Notes under the pieces: generated by a model
Databases searched by the model: none
The model's input: only the letters and a program-made list of their open reading frames with translations
What the model was told of the DNA's origin: nothing
Origin: Clostridia bacterium
Lineage (GTDB): Bacteria; Bacillota; Clostridia; Oscillospirales; Acutalibacteraceae
Reading direction: 5' to 3'
Assembly (NCBI GenBank): GCA_017625835.1
Contig: JAGAKF010000064.1
Span: 1 to 64,000 of the forward strand
Length of the DNA stretch: 64,000 nt
Shown: positions 17,050 to 25,733 of the stretch, in pieces
Layout of the letters: every line of letters begins with the position of its first letter
Numbering within the stretch: position 1 is the first letter of the stretch
Made by a program: the position numbers and the translations under genes

Positions 17050-17982
17050 ATGTTTTTTGAAAACGTAAAAATTGCCGCACAGCAGGTCGGCATACTTTAC
17101 ATTATTGTTCTTATAGGTGCTATAAGCGACAAAATAGGACTGTTTTCCGAAAAGACGGCAAAAGCTTGTACCGATTTACTTTTCTGGATAATTACCCCTT
17201 GTGTTATTATCAGATCTTTCCTTAATCAGGAATTCACAAAAGAAACCGGTTTAAAACTCCTTGTTGCTGCCGGCTGCGGATTTCTTATGCACTTTGTTGC
17301 AATTCTTCTTAACACTCCGTTGTTCCGCAAAGGCGACCGTGAACAGAATACGCTTTTCAGATACAGTTCCATTTACGGAAATGTCGGTTATATGACCCTG
17401 CCGCTTACAGAAGCTATTCTTGGCGACGAAGGAGTTTTCTACTGCTCCGCAGTTGTAATGGCTTTTAACGTTGTTTCTTTCACTCACGGTGTTTATATTA
17501 TGAACAACGAAGGCGGAAAATTTGACAAAAAGAAGCTTATTCTTAACCCGGGAGTAATTTCCGTTCTGATCGGTTTGCCTCTGTTTATTTTCAAGATAGA
17601 TCTCCCCTCGCTTATTAATGAACCGATATCTTATCTTGCAACAATGCAAACTCCGATCGCAATGCTTATATTCGGTACATTTCTTGCTCACACAAAAATC
17701 AACGACATTTTCAAGCACAAAAAGATCCTTATTGTTTCAATTATGAAGCTCCTGGTTCTTCCTGCTGCGATGGTCGGAATTTTTAAGCTTTTCGGGCTCA
17801 GCGGAACACTGCTTATCGCTCTTACAATTTCTTCCTGCGCTCCGACAGCAAATAATACCGTTATGTTTGCTGCGAAATATAATAAAGACACAGGACTTGC
17901 CGCTCAGATAGTTGCAACAGTCAGCTTTATCTCCGTAATCACTATGCCGCTGATAATTGCCGCTGTACAATCAATTGCCTGA
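17050..17982 (+). CDS. AEC family transporter
   Basis: 310 aa auxin-efflux-carrier (Mem_trans) family protein with about ten transmembrane helices. Family-like elements are the broken helix around SIYGNVGYMTLPL and the C-terminal SSCAPTANNTVMFA. Bacterial members move malate, malonate or other small carboxylates; next to citrate synthase a carboxylate substrate is plausible but unproven. Starts 15 nt after the preceding gene. Confidence 0.87.
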   Translation: MFFENVKIAAQQVGILYIIVLIGAISDKIGLFSEKTAKACTDLLFWIITPCVIIRSFLNQEFTKETGLKLLVAAGCGFLMHFVAILLNTPLFRKGDREQNTLFRYSSIYGNVGYMTLPLTEAILGDEGVFYCSAVVMAFNVVSFTHGVYIMNNEGGKFDKKKLILNPGVISVLIGLPLFIFKIDLPSLINEPISYLATMQTPIAMLIFGTFLAHTKINDIFKHKKILIVSIMKLLVLPAAMVGIFKLFGLSGTLLIALTISSCAPTANNTVMFAAKYNKDTGLAAQIVATVSFISVITMPLIIAAVQSIA

Positions 17983-17993
17983 GAGGTAAGAAT

Positions 17994-18782
17994 ATGATTA
18001 ATAAAATTCTTTCAGAAACAGCCCCTGTCTACGGTTTCTGCCCTTTTGATCAGATCAAGGACTCGCTCATTGATTGCAGAGCCAAAAGCAGAATTCCCGA
18101 AAACGCAAGAAGCATTATCGTTATGCTTTTTCCGTATTATCTTGGTGACGAAGCTTATGACGGTTCTGATATTTCAAAATATGCGGTTGTTCCTGATTAC
18201 CATAAAACAGTAACAGAAATTCTTGACAATGCTTCCAAAAAGCTTAAAGAAGCTTTTCCCGAAGATGAATTTGTTGTTTTTACCGACAATTCCCCTATAC
18301 CCGAAGTTAAGGCTGCAATCTCGGCAGGGCTTGGTGTACGAGGACTTAACGGACTTTTCTTTAATAAAGAGTACGGTTCGTGGGTTTTCATCGGTGAAAT
18401 AGTAACAACCAAAGCTTTTGATTATATAGAAGTTAAAAACACCGCCTGCTTCGGTTGCAGAAAATGCATAGAAGCCTGCCCTGCAAAAGCGATAAGTGAA
18501 AACGGCATTGATCCTGAGAAATGCCTTTCAGCCGTTACTCAGAAAAAGGGTGAGCTTACCGAAGAGCAGAAAGAAATGATAAAATCAAGCGGTTGTGCCT
18601 GGGGATGCGACATTTGTCAGAACGTCTGTCCCATGAATAAAAAGGTAAAATCTGAGCCAATCGAGATTTTCAAAAACGGTGCTGAACTCAAAGCACGTGC
18701 GGATTCCGATATCTCGGACAGAGCATATTCCTGGCGCGGTGAAAAAGTAATTAAACGGAATCTGGAAATCTTATATAAGTAA
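17994..18782 (+). CDS. QueG-like iron-sulfur protein, short form
   Basis: 262 aa. The C-terminal half has two [4Fe-4S] motifs, CFGCRKCIEACP and CAWGCDICQNVCP, spaced as in epoxyqueuosine reductase QueG. The N-terminal half resembles the DUF1730 cobalamin-binding region, with FTDNSPIPEVKAA in the place of the catalytic Asp segment and GLGVRGLNGLFFNKEYGSWVF after it. QueG itself is about 380 aa; this protein lacks the C-terminal extension and is compact at the N terminus. It could be a minimal QueG or a related cobalamin reductase of other function. Confidence 0.68.
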   Translation: MINKILSETAPVYGFCPFDQIKDSLIDCRAKSRIPENARSIIVMLFPYYLGDEAYDGSDISKYAVVPDYHKTVTEILDNASKKLKEAFPEDEFVVFTDNSPIPEVKAAISAGLGVRGLNGLFFNKEYGSWVFIGEIVTTKAFDYIEVKNTACFGCRKCIEACPAKAISENGIDPEKCLSAVTQKKGELTEEQKEMIKSSGCAWGCDICQNVCPMNKKVKSEPIEIFKNGAELKARADSDISDRAYSWRGEKVIKRNLEILYK

Positions 18783-18797
18783 AGGAATGATATCGTT

Positions 18798-19121
18798 ATG
18801 AAACTTATTATTGCAATCATCAACAGTGACGATTCACAGACTGTCCTCAGCGAAATCACTAAGGCAGGTCTTTATGCGACGAAGCTTTCCACAACAGGCG
18901 GATTCCTTCGTGCAGGAAACCTCACTCTTCTTATGGGTGTCGAAGACGACAAAGTCGAGGAACTGCTTGATATACTTCGTACAAATTGCAAAAAAAGAGA
19001 AGAAATCACATCTGTCTCCCCTGCTTTCGAGGGCGGTATTATGCCCACCATTCCCGTAAAAATTACCGTTGGCGGTGCAACCGTTTTTGTTCTTGACGTT
19101 GAACAGTTCCATAAAATGTAA
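18798..19121 (+). CDS. darA: cyclic-di-AMP receptor DarA (PII-like)
   Basis: 107 aa PII-like protein of the DUF970/DarA (PstA) family, full length. The c-di-AMP pocket motif STTGGFLRAGNLTLLMGVED near residue 30 is diagnostic. It forms a trimer that senses c-di-AMP; the output is still poorly known. It lies just upstream of holB and ricT, the same neighbourhood (tmk-darA-holB-ricT) as in Bacillus, although tmk is not seen here. Confidence 0.94.
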   Translation: MKLIIAIINSDDSQTVLSEITKAGLYATKLSTTGGFLRAGNLTLLMGVEDDKVEELLDILRTNCKKREEITSVSPAFEGGIMPTIPVKITVGGATVFVLDVEQFHKM

Positions 19122-19139
19122 CGGAGCGTAAATGCTGTA

Positions 19140-20003
19140 ATGAATAACAGAATTTTTGATATGGTCACGGAGCTTATGAAAAACGGTCGGTTGCCCCACG
19201 CAATCCTGATCGATTCGGGCAGTGCCGCTGACCGTGACGAGCTTGCTTTGTATATCGCCTCTTCGTTTATCTGCGAAAGTACAATCCCCTGCGGAATCTG
19301 CAAAAACTGTACTAAAATTAAAAACGGAGCGCATCCTGACGTCATCGTTTTTGATCCTGAGCAAAGGAAAGAAAAAGTTTTCAAGGTTGATTTTGTCAGA
19401 GAAATCCGTGCTGATTCTTACATTATGCCAAACGAAGCGAAATGCAAGGTTTATATTCTGAAAAACACAGACAAGATGAATGCCTCGGCACAGAATGCTT
19501 TTCTTAAAACTTTGGAAGAACCGCCGTCATATGCACGTTTTATACTTCTGTGTGAATCACGGGCTGCTCTTCTTGAAACAATTATGTCAAGAGTTACACC
19601 GTTCAACCTCGGTGCTGAGGACCGTAAAATTACTAACGAATATACTGACAAAGCGGATGAGCTTGCCAATAAACTTGCTGCCGCATTGACAGAAGTTACC
19701 GAGCTCAACTTTATGCGTCTTGCTTCAGCCTTTGAAAAGGATAAGGATATGCTTCCGCTTACTCTTGCTTCATTACAGCTGATTTTCCGTGATGCGGTTG
19801 CAGTAAAAACAGGAAGCAACATTACACTCAGCAACTATTCAGAAACTTCGAATCAGCTTGCTTTGAAGTTTTCTTTAAAAACACTTATTACTCTTGTTGA
19901 AAACACTGAACACTTTTTCAGCTGTATAAACAAAAACGCTAATAAAAATCTGCTTATAACCCGCTTCTGCAGTGTTTTGAGAAGCACTGCCTACGGCGGA
20001 TAA
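19140..20003 (+). CDS. holB: DNA polymerase III subunit delta'
   Basis: 287 aa clamp-loader subunit. The zinc-finger cysteines are in ICESTIPCGICKNCTKI near residue 44. KNTDKMNASAQNAFLKTLEEPP near residue 110 is the family's conserved block, and SRVTPF is the SRC-like motif. As expected for delta', no Walker A motif is present. Within the darA-holB-ricT order common in Firmicutes. Confidence 0.93.
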   Translation: MNNRIFDMVTELMKNGRLPHAILIDSGSAADRDELALYIASSFICESTIPCGICKNCTKIKNGAHPDVIVFDPEQRKEKVFKVDFVREIRADSYIMPNEAKCKVYILKNTDKMNASAQNAFLKTLEEPPSYARFILLCESRAALLETIMSRVTPFNLGAEDRKITNEYTDKADELANKLAAALTEVTELNFMRLASAFEKDKDMLPLTLASLQLIFRDAVAVKTGSNITLSNYSETSNQLALKFSLKTLITLVENTEHFFSCINKNANKNLLITRFCSVLRSTAYGG

Positions 20004-20032
20004 CTACTGTACAAATCCCGGAGGTACCTGCT

Positions 20033-20896
20033 ATGTCAAAAGTAGTCGGAATACGATTTAAAGAGGTCGGTAAGATTTATTACTTTGATCCTCTTGATAT
20101 TGAATTTAAAAAAGGTGACTTCGCAATTGTCGAAACCGTAAGAGGTATTGAATGCGGTGAAGTTGCCATGGAAAACAGAACAATAGACGATGAAGAAATC
20201 ATCAAACCTCTTAAGCCCATCATCCGTCTTGCAACAGCTGAAGACCTTAAGATTGTTGAAAACAACAAGAAAAAGGAAAAAGAAGCTTTTGAAATCTGTC
20301 TTAAGAAAATTGAAAACCACAAGCTTGACATGAAGCTTGTGGACGTTGAATATACCTTTGATGGCAGCAAAGTGCTTTTCTACTTTACCTCGGACGGACG
20401 CGTTGACTTCCGCGAACTTGTCAAGGATCTCGCAAGCGTATTCCGAATCAGAATTGAGCTTCGCCAGATCGGTGTGCGTGATGAATCAAAGATGAAGGGC
20501 GGACTCGGCATCTGCGGCAGACCGTTCTGCTGCAACAGCTTCCTTGGTGATTTCCAGCCCGTTTCAATCAAGATGGCGAAGGAGCAGGGACTCTCTCTCA
20601 ACCCTACAAAGATCAGTGGAACCTGCGGAAGACTTATGTGTTGCCTTAAATACGAGCAGAATGCATACGAACATCTTTTACACGTAACGCCCAAAGTCGG
20701 AGCTATCGTTGACACTCCTCAGGGAAAAGGCAGTGTTGTTGAAGTTAATCTTCTTAAAGGAATTCTTAAAATCTGCCTTGACAGATATCCTGAGGCAGCA
20801 CCTGCTGTTTACCACAGAAAAGACGTCAAGCTTATCAAGGATAAAAGAATCACAGTTGATAAGTCAGAAATTGATGCACTTAAAGACATCGAATAA
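20033..20896 (+). CDS. ricT: PSP1-domain regulator of RNase Y complex
   Basis: 287 aa homologue of YaaT/RicT. The conserved Cys-rich stretch spans residues 155-215: GGLGICGRPFCCNSFLGDF and SGTCGRLMCCLKYE, the cysteines that in Bacillus hold [4Fe-4S] clusters with RicA and RicF. RicT modulates RNase Y cleavage and the Spo0A phosphorelay. Ends the darA-holB-ricT unit and is followed by a strong terminator. Confidence 0.93.
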   Translation: MSKVVGIRFKEVGKIYYFDPLDIEFKKGDFAIVETVRGIECGEVAMENRTIDDEEIIKPLKPIIRLATAEDLKIVENNKKKEKEAFEICLKKIENHKLDMKLVDVEYTFDGSKVLFYFTSDGRVDFRELVKDLASVFRIRIELRQIGVRDESKMKGGLGICGRPFCCNSFLGDFQPVSIKMAKEQGLSLNPTKISGTCGRLMCCLKYEQNAYEHLLHVTPKVGAIVDTPQGKGSVVEVNLLKGILKICLDRYPEAAPAVYHRKDVKLIKDKRITVDKSEIDALKDIE

Positions 20897-20901
20897 AAAA
20901 T

Positions 20902-20928
20902 AAAGGACCGGAAAATCCGGTCCTTTTT
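20902..20928. terminator. bidirectional terminator, ricT / flavoprotein
   Basis: Perfect 11-bp stem AAAGGACCGGA/TCCGGTCCTTT with a 3-nt loop and U-tracts in both directions, between two convergent genes. Confidence 0.92.
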
Positions 20929-22133
20929 CATTTTGTTAAGCTTTGTGCAGCATCAATGCCTGCGGTTATCCCACTCGCCCATGCCCACTGAAGGTTAAGC
21001 CCTCCGCACGGAGCATCTACATCGAGAAGTTCACCGGTACAGTACAGCCCCGGAACTATCTTTGATTCAAGCGTTTTTAAGTTAAATTCATCAATACAGA
21101 CTCCGCCGACAGTAATCTGTGCGCTTTCAAAGCCTCTGGTTCCCGTTACGGTAAATTCACAGTTTTTAAGCTTGTCCGCACACAAATTGATATCTGAATT
21201 TTTCAGTTCTTTGAGTGTAACATCCTGCCTGAGTCCTGCATTTTTGATAATCAGATAACCAACTTTCCTGGGAACAATTCCGCAGAATGCATCCTCAAGA
21301 GTAAGCTCGGGATTACGCTTCTTCGCACGGGAAAGAAAATTAACAACATCCTTTTGTGTGAATTCAGGAAGAATATTCAGAGTACATTTACAATTGTTGT
21401 CTCTTACACTTCTGCTGATATCCATTATGGCGATTCCCGAAAGTCCGTAGTCAGCAAAAAGCACTTCGCCTTCGGAACGGTCAATTTCTTTTCCGTTTCG
21501 GAGTTTAAGAGAAGCTTTTGCCTTTACCCTAACACCTTTCAGTGGTTTAAGATTTTCTTTGACAGTAAGCTGAATCAGACCCGGATAAAGCGCTGTTACG
21601 CTATGTCCAAGACTTTTCACAAGAGGATATCCGCTTCCGTCAGAGCCTTGCGCTGTCGAAGCTTTGCCGCCCGTTGAAACGATCAGTTTTCTGCACTTTA
21701 TTTTGTTGTTTATTTCGAAATAATCGTTCTTTTTCGATGCCGAAGTAATCTTGGTATCGGTCATTATTTCAACACCAAGATTTTCCGCTTCAAATCTCAG
21801 ACAGTCAAGGACGCTTGCAGCAGTATTACTCATGGGGTAGACTCTTGATTCATCATCTGCAACGCATTCAAGACCTATCGAGGAAAAGAAATCCACAATC
21901 TTTTCGGGAGAGTAATTGTTCATTATATAAGATACAGCCTTGGTATTATAACTCTGTGTCTGTGCATTAAGATTCGTTAGATTACATCTGCCGTTTCCTG
22001 TTGCAAGAATCTTCTTGCCTATCTTCGGCAGAGCCTCAATCAGCAGTACAGAAAGATTTCTGTTTGATTTTTTTGCGCTTATTGCCGCCACCAGACCCGA
22101 TGCACCTGCACCTATAATTGCTATATCATACAT
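20928..22133 (-). CDS. BaiN/RdsA-type NAD(P)/FAD-dependent oxidoreductase
   Basis: 401 aa HI0933-family flavoprotein. FAD is bound by the N-terminal DIAIIGAGASGLVAAI dinucleotide motif; GRCNLTN near residue 46, STGGKA near 145 and GGLNLQWAWASG at the C terminus are family signatures. Members reduce unsaturated ketones, as in bile-acid conversion, but most have no known substrate. The start at 22133 has a full GGAGGTG; the longer ORF upstream is in a different promoter region and is rejected. Confidence 0.9.
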   Translation of the reverse strand: MYDIAIIGAGASGLVAAISAKKSNRNLSVLLIEALPKIGKKILATGNGRCNLTNLNAQTQSYNTKAVSYIMNNYSPEKIVDFFSSIGLECVADDESRVYPMSNTAASVLDCLRFEAENLGVEIMTDTKITSASKKNDYFEINNKIKCRKLIVSTGGKASTAQGSDGSGYPLVKSLGHSVTALYPGLIQLTVKENLKPLKGVRVKAKASLKLRNGKEIDRSEGEVLFADYGLSGIAIMDISRSVRDNNCKCTLNILPEFTQKDVVNFLSRAKKRNPELTLEDAFCGIVPRKVGYLIIKNAGLRQDVTLKELKNSDINLCADKLKNCEFTVTGTRGFESAQITVGGVCIDEFNLKTLESKIVPGLYCTGELLDVDAPCGGLNLQWAWASGITAGIDAAQSLTK

Positions 22134-22218
22134 TTCAATCACCTCCGACCTGATTATATTATCATAATTCTCCGCTTTAAGCAATATTAATTTATCAAAG
22201 CTTACGGAGGGAAAAACG

Positions 22219-22470
22219 ATGCTGATTGACTTATTTGCTGACTGCAAAACACCAAAAAGAATTGATAAGACGCTTACTGACGAAACAACAAGGGTTATAC
22301 GCGAACTTAATAAGGCATGGACGCTTTTTAATGAAGTCACTGACCCGTACGAAACTGAATCATTAATTTACAGAATGAAGGAGCTTGAAACACATTACAG
22401 CTACCTTATAAAAGAAGCAAAACTCGGAAAAATCTATAATTCTGAGTTCATAGGCGGTGTAAATATATGA
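22219..22470 (+). CDS. DUF2508 family protein (YaaL-like)
   Basis: 83 aa, mostly helical and charged, with the DPYETESLIYRMKELETHY segment typical of DUF2508. GGAGGG precedes the ATG. Overlaps bofA by 4 nt, the conserved yaaL-bofA pairing of endospore formers. Role unknown. Confidence 0.85.
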   Translation: MLIDLFADCKTPKRIDKTLTDETTRVIRELNKAWTLFNEVTDPYETESLIYRMKELETHYSYLIKEAKLGKIYNSEFIGGVNI

Positions 22471-22721
22471 AAGCGATGATCGTAACCGTTATAATTATCG
22501 GAATTTCAGTTGTTGTTTTTTCGATGCTTAAAAGCGGAAAATTTGTAACAAACCTTGTAAAAACAGTATTTCAGGGAATCGCATCGCTTCTTGCCGTCAA
22601 CACAGTAGGCTTGCTCACGGGAGTAACAATTGCTTTGAATTGGTATACTATTACCGCGGCAAGTATTTTCGGAATACCTGCCTGTATATCATTTTTGTTG
22701 ATCGACACTATACTTAAATAA
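22467..22721 (+). CDS. bofA: BofA-like pro-sigmaK processing inhibitor
   Basis: 84 aa integral membrane protein with two or three hydrophobic helices. The NTVGLLTGVTIALNWYTI segment followed by GIPA is the BofA signature. In Bacillus BofA holds the intramembrane protease SpoIVFB inactive until the forespore signals. Followed by its own terminator. Confidence 0.9.
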   Translation: MKAMIVTVIIIGISVVVFSMLKSGKFVTNLVKTVFQGIASLLAVNTVGLLTGVTIALNWYTITAASIFGIPACISFLLIDTILK

Positions 22722-22747
22722 AACAACAAGTTAACTGTTGTTTTTTT
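22722..22747 (+). terminator. terminator after bofA
   Basis: AACAACA-GTTAAC-TGTTGTT type stem followed by seven T. The T-run doubles as part of the -35 region of the next promoter. Confidence 0.75.
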
Positions 22748-22766
22748 CACAAATCTGATATATAAT
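22738..22766 (+). promoter_or_regulatory. promoter before the anchored phosphoesterase
   Basis: TTGTTT (22738-22743), 17-bp spacer, TATAAT (22761-22766), 30 nt before the TTG start codon. The -35 overlaps the bofA terminator tract. Confidence 0.6.
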
Positions 22767-22795
22767 ACTGGCGTATACGTTTAGGACGTGATTAT

Positions 22796-23617
22796 TTGAA
22801 AAAGAAAAAAAGACTTATTAAATTCTTTTGTCTTATTCTTGCTGTCGTCGTGTTGGCTGTATGGAGCTATGACAACCTTACACTAAAAACCGTCGAAACA
22901 ACCTTAACAACAGAAAAGACAGAAGATGAAATCCGTATTGCGCTTGTTTCCGATCTGCATTATTCGTATTTTTATGATAATGACAAAGTAATACGCAGCA
23001 TTAAAGACACAAACCCTGATATCATATTCGTTCTTGGCGATATGTATTCAAGAGGTATGACCGGTCGGATCGACAAGGTTATAGGCTTTTTAGAAGAGCT
23101 TTCGGAAATTGCCGATGTCTATGCCGTAACCGGTGACCACGATTACGACGATGAATACAAGCAAAAAGTAACCGAACTTAAAAATGTTTATCTGCTCGAT
23201 TATATTTACCGTGATGTTGTGATTAAAGACACCAAATTAAGAATTTACGGAATCAATAACGTATATTTTACGGATACATTTGACCTTCATAACGAGTTTG
23301 AAACACCGCCAGAAGACAGAATAAACATTCTTCTGTCGCACATTCCGTCAATGCCGCACTACGGTGATTTTGGCTTTGACTATATATTCAGCGGTGATAC
23401 ACACGGCGGTATGATCCGTTTGCCGTGGTTCGGCGGACTGTACTATAACGGACACATACTTCCGAAAATCACATATAACGGAACAATCACAGACAAAGGT
23501 TTGTATGAATTTGAAAATACAAGTCTGTATGTTACATCCGGAATCGGTAATTATCCTATTCCGCTCCGGTTTAACAACAGGCCCGAAATATGTTTAATTA
23601 AAATCAAAGGAGAGTAA
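22796..23617 (+). CDS. membrane-anchored metallophosphoesterase (YkuE/YaeI-like)
   Basis: 273 aa. An N-terminal helix (residues 6-25) after a Lys-rich start anchors it in the membrane. The dimetal phosphoesterase motifs follow in order: DLHYS near 52, GDMYSRG near 82, GDHDYDD near 114 in place of GNHD, SHIPS near 180 and GDTHGG near 200. TTG start at 22796 with AGGA about 9 nt upstream. Relatives hydrolyse lipid-linked or nucleotide phosphates at the cell envelope; the substrate here is unknown. Confidence 0.87.
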   Translation: MKKKKRLIKFFCLILAVVVLAVWSYDNLTLKTVETTLTTEKTEDEIRIALVSDLHYSYFYDNDKVIRSIKDTNPDIIFVLGDMYSRGMTGRIDKVIGFLEELSEIADVYAVTGDHDYDDEYKQKVTELKNVYLLDYIYRDVVIKDTKLRIYGINNVYFTDTFDLHNEFETPPEDRINILLSHIPSMPHYGDFGFDYIFSGDTHGGMIRLPWFGGLYYNGHILPKITYNGTITDKGLYEFENTSLYVTSGIGNYPIPLRFNNRPEICLIKIKGE

Positions 23618-23620
23618 AAA

Positions 23621-24466
23621 ATGAGCTACGCTGACAAATTGTTTATTGACATGTGTAACAATATCCTTGAAAACGGAACAGATACAAAAGGTGAAAAAGT
23701 ACGTCCTGTATGGGAAGACGGAACCCCTGCATACACTCAGAAGCTTTTCTGTGTTGTTAACAGATACGATCTTAAAAAGGAATTCCCCGCCCTTACACTC
23801 CGCCGCACAGCTTTCAAGTCCTGCATCGACGAGATTCTCTGGATCTGGCAGAAAAAGTCCAACAATATAAATGAGCTCAACTCTCATATCTGGGACTCCT
23901 GGGCAGATGAAGACGGCAGCATCGGTAAGGCATACGGCTACCAGCTTGGCGTAAAACATCAGTACAAGGAAGGTATGTTTGATCAGGTTGACCGCGTTAT
24001 TTACGACCTTAAGAACAATCCCTTCAGCCGCCGTATTATGACAAATATCTACAATCATCACGATCTTAGTGAAATGGGGCTTTATCCGTGTGCTTACAGT
24101 ATGACCTTCAACGTTACTCAGGGTGAAAACGGCAAGCTTGTACTTAACGGCATTCTCAACCAGAGAAGTCAGGACGTGCTCGCCGCCAACAACTGGAACG
24201 TTGTTCAGTACAGCGTGCTTCTTCATATGTTCGCTCAGGTATGTGATATGGAAGTCGGTGAATTCGTTCACGTTATCGCCGACGCACATATCTATGACCG
24301 ACATATACCCGTAATTCAGGAGCTTATCAAGCGTGAGCCTCTCCCCGCACCTACTTTCTGGATGAACCCTGAAATCAAGGATTTCTACGATTTCACGGTT
24401 GACGATTTCAGGCTCGATAACTATGAAACACATCCGCAGGTCAAAAACATTCCTATTGCAGTCTGA
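23621..24466 (+). CDS. thyA: thymidylate synthase
   Basis: 281 aa folate-dependent thymidylate synthase, dUMP to dTMP with methylene-tetrahydrofolate. The catalytic Cys is in GLYPCAYSMTF near residue 155; the His that usually follows this Cys is Ala, a variation that I recall from phage phi3T/Bacillus-type ThyA. LNQRSQDVLAANNWNVVQY carries the Arg-Ser phosphate contact and the dUMP-binding Asn, and the Asp-Tyr pair HIYDRH lies near residue 225. Paired with folA, which regenerates tetrahydrofolate. Confidence 0.95.
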   Translation: MSYADKLFIDMCNNILENGTDTKGEKVRPVWEDGTPAYTQKLFCVVNRYDLKKEFPALTLRRTAFKSCIDEILWIWQKKSNNINELNSHIWDSWADEDGSIGKAYGYQLGVKHQYKEGMFDQVDRVIYDLKNNPFSRRIMTNIYNHHDLSEMGLYPCAYSMTFNVTQGENGKLVLNGILNQRSQDVLAANNWNVVQYSVLLHMFAQVCDMEVGEFVHVIADAHIYDRHIPVIQELIKREPLPAPTFWMNPEIKDFYDFTVDDFRLDNYETHPQVKNIPIAV

Positions 24467-24477
24467 GGTAAAATAAA

Positions 24478-24966
24478 ATGAAGTTAATTGTAGCAGTTGA
24501 TAAAGAGTGGAATATCGGAAACAAGGGTGATCTTCTTTTCTACATTCCCGACGATCTTAAATTTTTCCGCTCACAGACTATCGAGAAGGTTTGTGTTATG
24601 GGCAGAAAGACTCTCGATTCCTTTCCGAACTCAAAGCCTTTGAAAAACAGAGTAAATATCGTTCTTTCAAGAAACACTGACCTCGAAGTTGAGGGTGCTT
24701 TGTTTGTCAAAGATACTGACGAATTAAAAGAAACACTCAAGCAGTATAACTCCGACGATGTATATGTTATCGGCGGCGAGTCAATTTACAGATTGCTTCT
24801 GCCCTTGTGCGACACAGCAATAATAACTCATATTGATGCTGTGGCTGAAGAGGCGGACAAAAAGTTCCCTGAGCTCACTGCTGACGAATGGTACGTAGCT
24901 GAAGATTCAGGCAAAAAGGAATGTAACGGATACAGCTTCAGATGGGTTGAATATAAAAGAAAATAA
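24478..24966 (+). CDS. folA: dihydrofolate reductase
   Basis: 162 aa, standard length. N-terminal IVAVDKEWNIGNKGDLLFYIPDD includes the Met20-like loop and the substrate-binding Asp (PDD). VMGRKTLDSFP and the NADPH-binding VIGGESIYRLLLP are in place. Follows thyA by 11 nt, forming a thymidylate/folate operon. Confidence 0.96.
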   Translation: MKLIVAVDKEWNIGNKGDLLFYIPDDLKFFRSQTIEKVCVMGRKTLDSFPNSKPLKNRVNIVLSRNTDLEVEGALFVKDTDELKETLKQYNSDDVYVIGGESIYRLLLPLCDTAIITHIDAVAEEADKKFPELTADEWYVAEDSGKKECNGYSFRWVEYKRK

Positions 24967-24970
24967 GCAA

Positions 24971-25003
24971 AAAGAGAGAAGCCGATTGACTTCTCTCTTT
25001 TAT
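24971..25003. terminator. bidirectional terminator, folA / histidine phosphatase
   Basis: 11-bp stem AAAGAGAGAAG/CTTCTCTCTTT with an 8-nt loop; T-rich on both strands. Confidence 0.88.
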
Positions 25004-25720
25004 TTATACAGCATGTTTTTCGTTTGCTATATGTGCCGTACTGTTAGAATAACAAAGCTCAATATCAAATCCGTACGGGCCGGTACCTTCCTTATAGAAA
25101 ATTATCTTGGTGACACTTGTATTAGAAAATGCAGGGTCAAAAAGCCGCGTATCCTCAGCTCCGATTGCATGAAGAAACAGGTCCGTATTGAATGCTCCGT
25201 GAGCAACAACCATTATCTTCTCGCCGTTTTTGTATCTTTCTCTGAGATAGCTTAAAACATTCTTTGCTCTTACTCTGTGTGCATCATCGTTATCGCCGTC
25301 ACCGTTGACGAGGTTTCCGCTGACATCTATTCCTTCGGGAGCTAAAATCCTGCCGTCAAACTCTTCATTAAGCTCATCAAAAGTTACAGCCGAATAATCC
25401 TCAGCTATGCCGCATTCAATAAGCCACGGCATTGTATAAACATATTTTTCTGAGCATCTGTTGTGAATAACCGCAGTGTATGCAGTCATTGTTGCACGGC
25501 GTAACGGACTCGCATAAACCGCATCGAACTTTACGTCTTTATAATACTCTCCAAGCTGCTCGGCCTGATGTTTTCCGAGATCGGTCAACGGAGGGTTTAT
25601 CCATTGGTCACGTGTAAGTTCCTCTTCGGGAATACCGTAACCACCTTTTATATTTGTGCAGGACTGTCCGTGCCTGACTATATAGAGCTCCATTTCAACA
25701 ACAGGAGTCGGCTTTTCCAT
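25004..25720 (-). CDS. histidine phosphatase family protein
   Basis: 238 aa phosphoglycerate-mutase-like enzyme. The RHG motif (LYIVRHGQSCTN) carries the phospho-accepting His near residue 18, and MVVAHGAFN the second His near residue 175; YASPLRRATMTA holds the conserved Arg. Such proteins dephosphorylate small metabolites or act as cofactor-dependent mutases. Last gene of a minus-strand unit with two glycosyltransferases. An internal Met (residue 10) is a possible alternative start. Confidence 0.87.
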   Translation of the reverse strand: MEKPTPVVEMELYIVRHGQSCTNIKGGYGIPEEELTRDQWINPPLTDLGKHQAEQLGEYYKDVKFDAVYASPLRRATMTAYTAVIHNRCSEKYVYTMPWLIECGIAEDYSAVTFDELNEEFDGRILAPEGIDVSGNLVNGDGDNDDAHRVRAKNVLSYLRERYKNGEKIMVVAHGAFNTDLFLHAIGAEDTRLFDPAFSNTSVTKIIFYKEGTGPYGFDIELCYSNSTAHIANEKHAV

Positions 25721-25733
25721 AATTTCACTTCCG

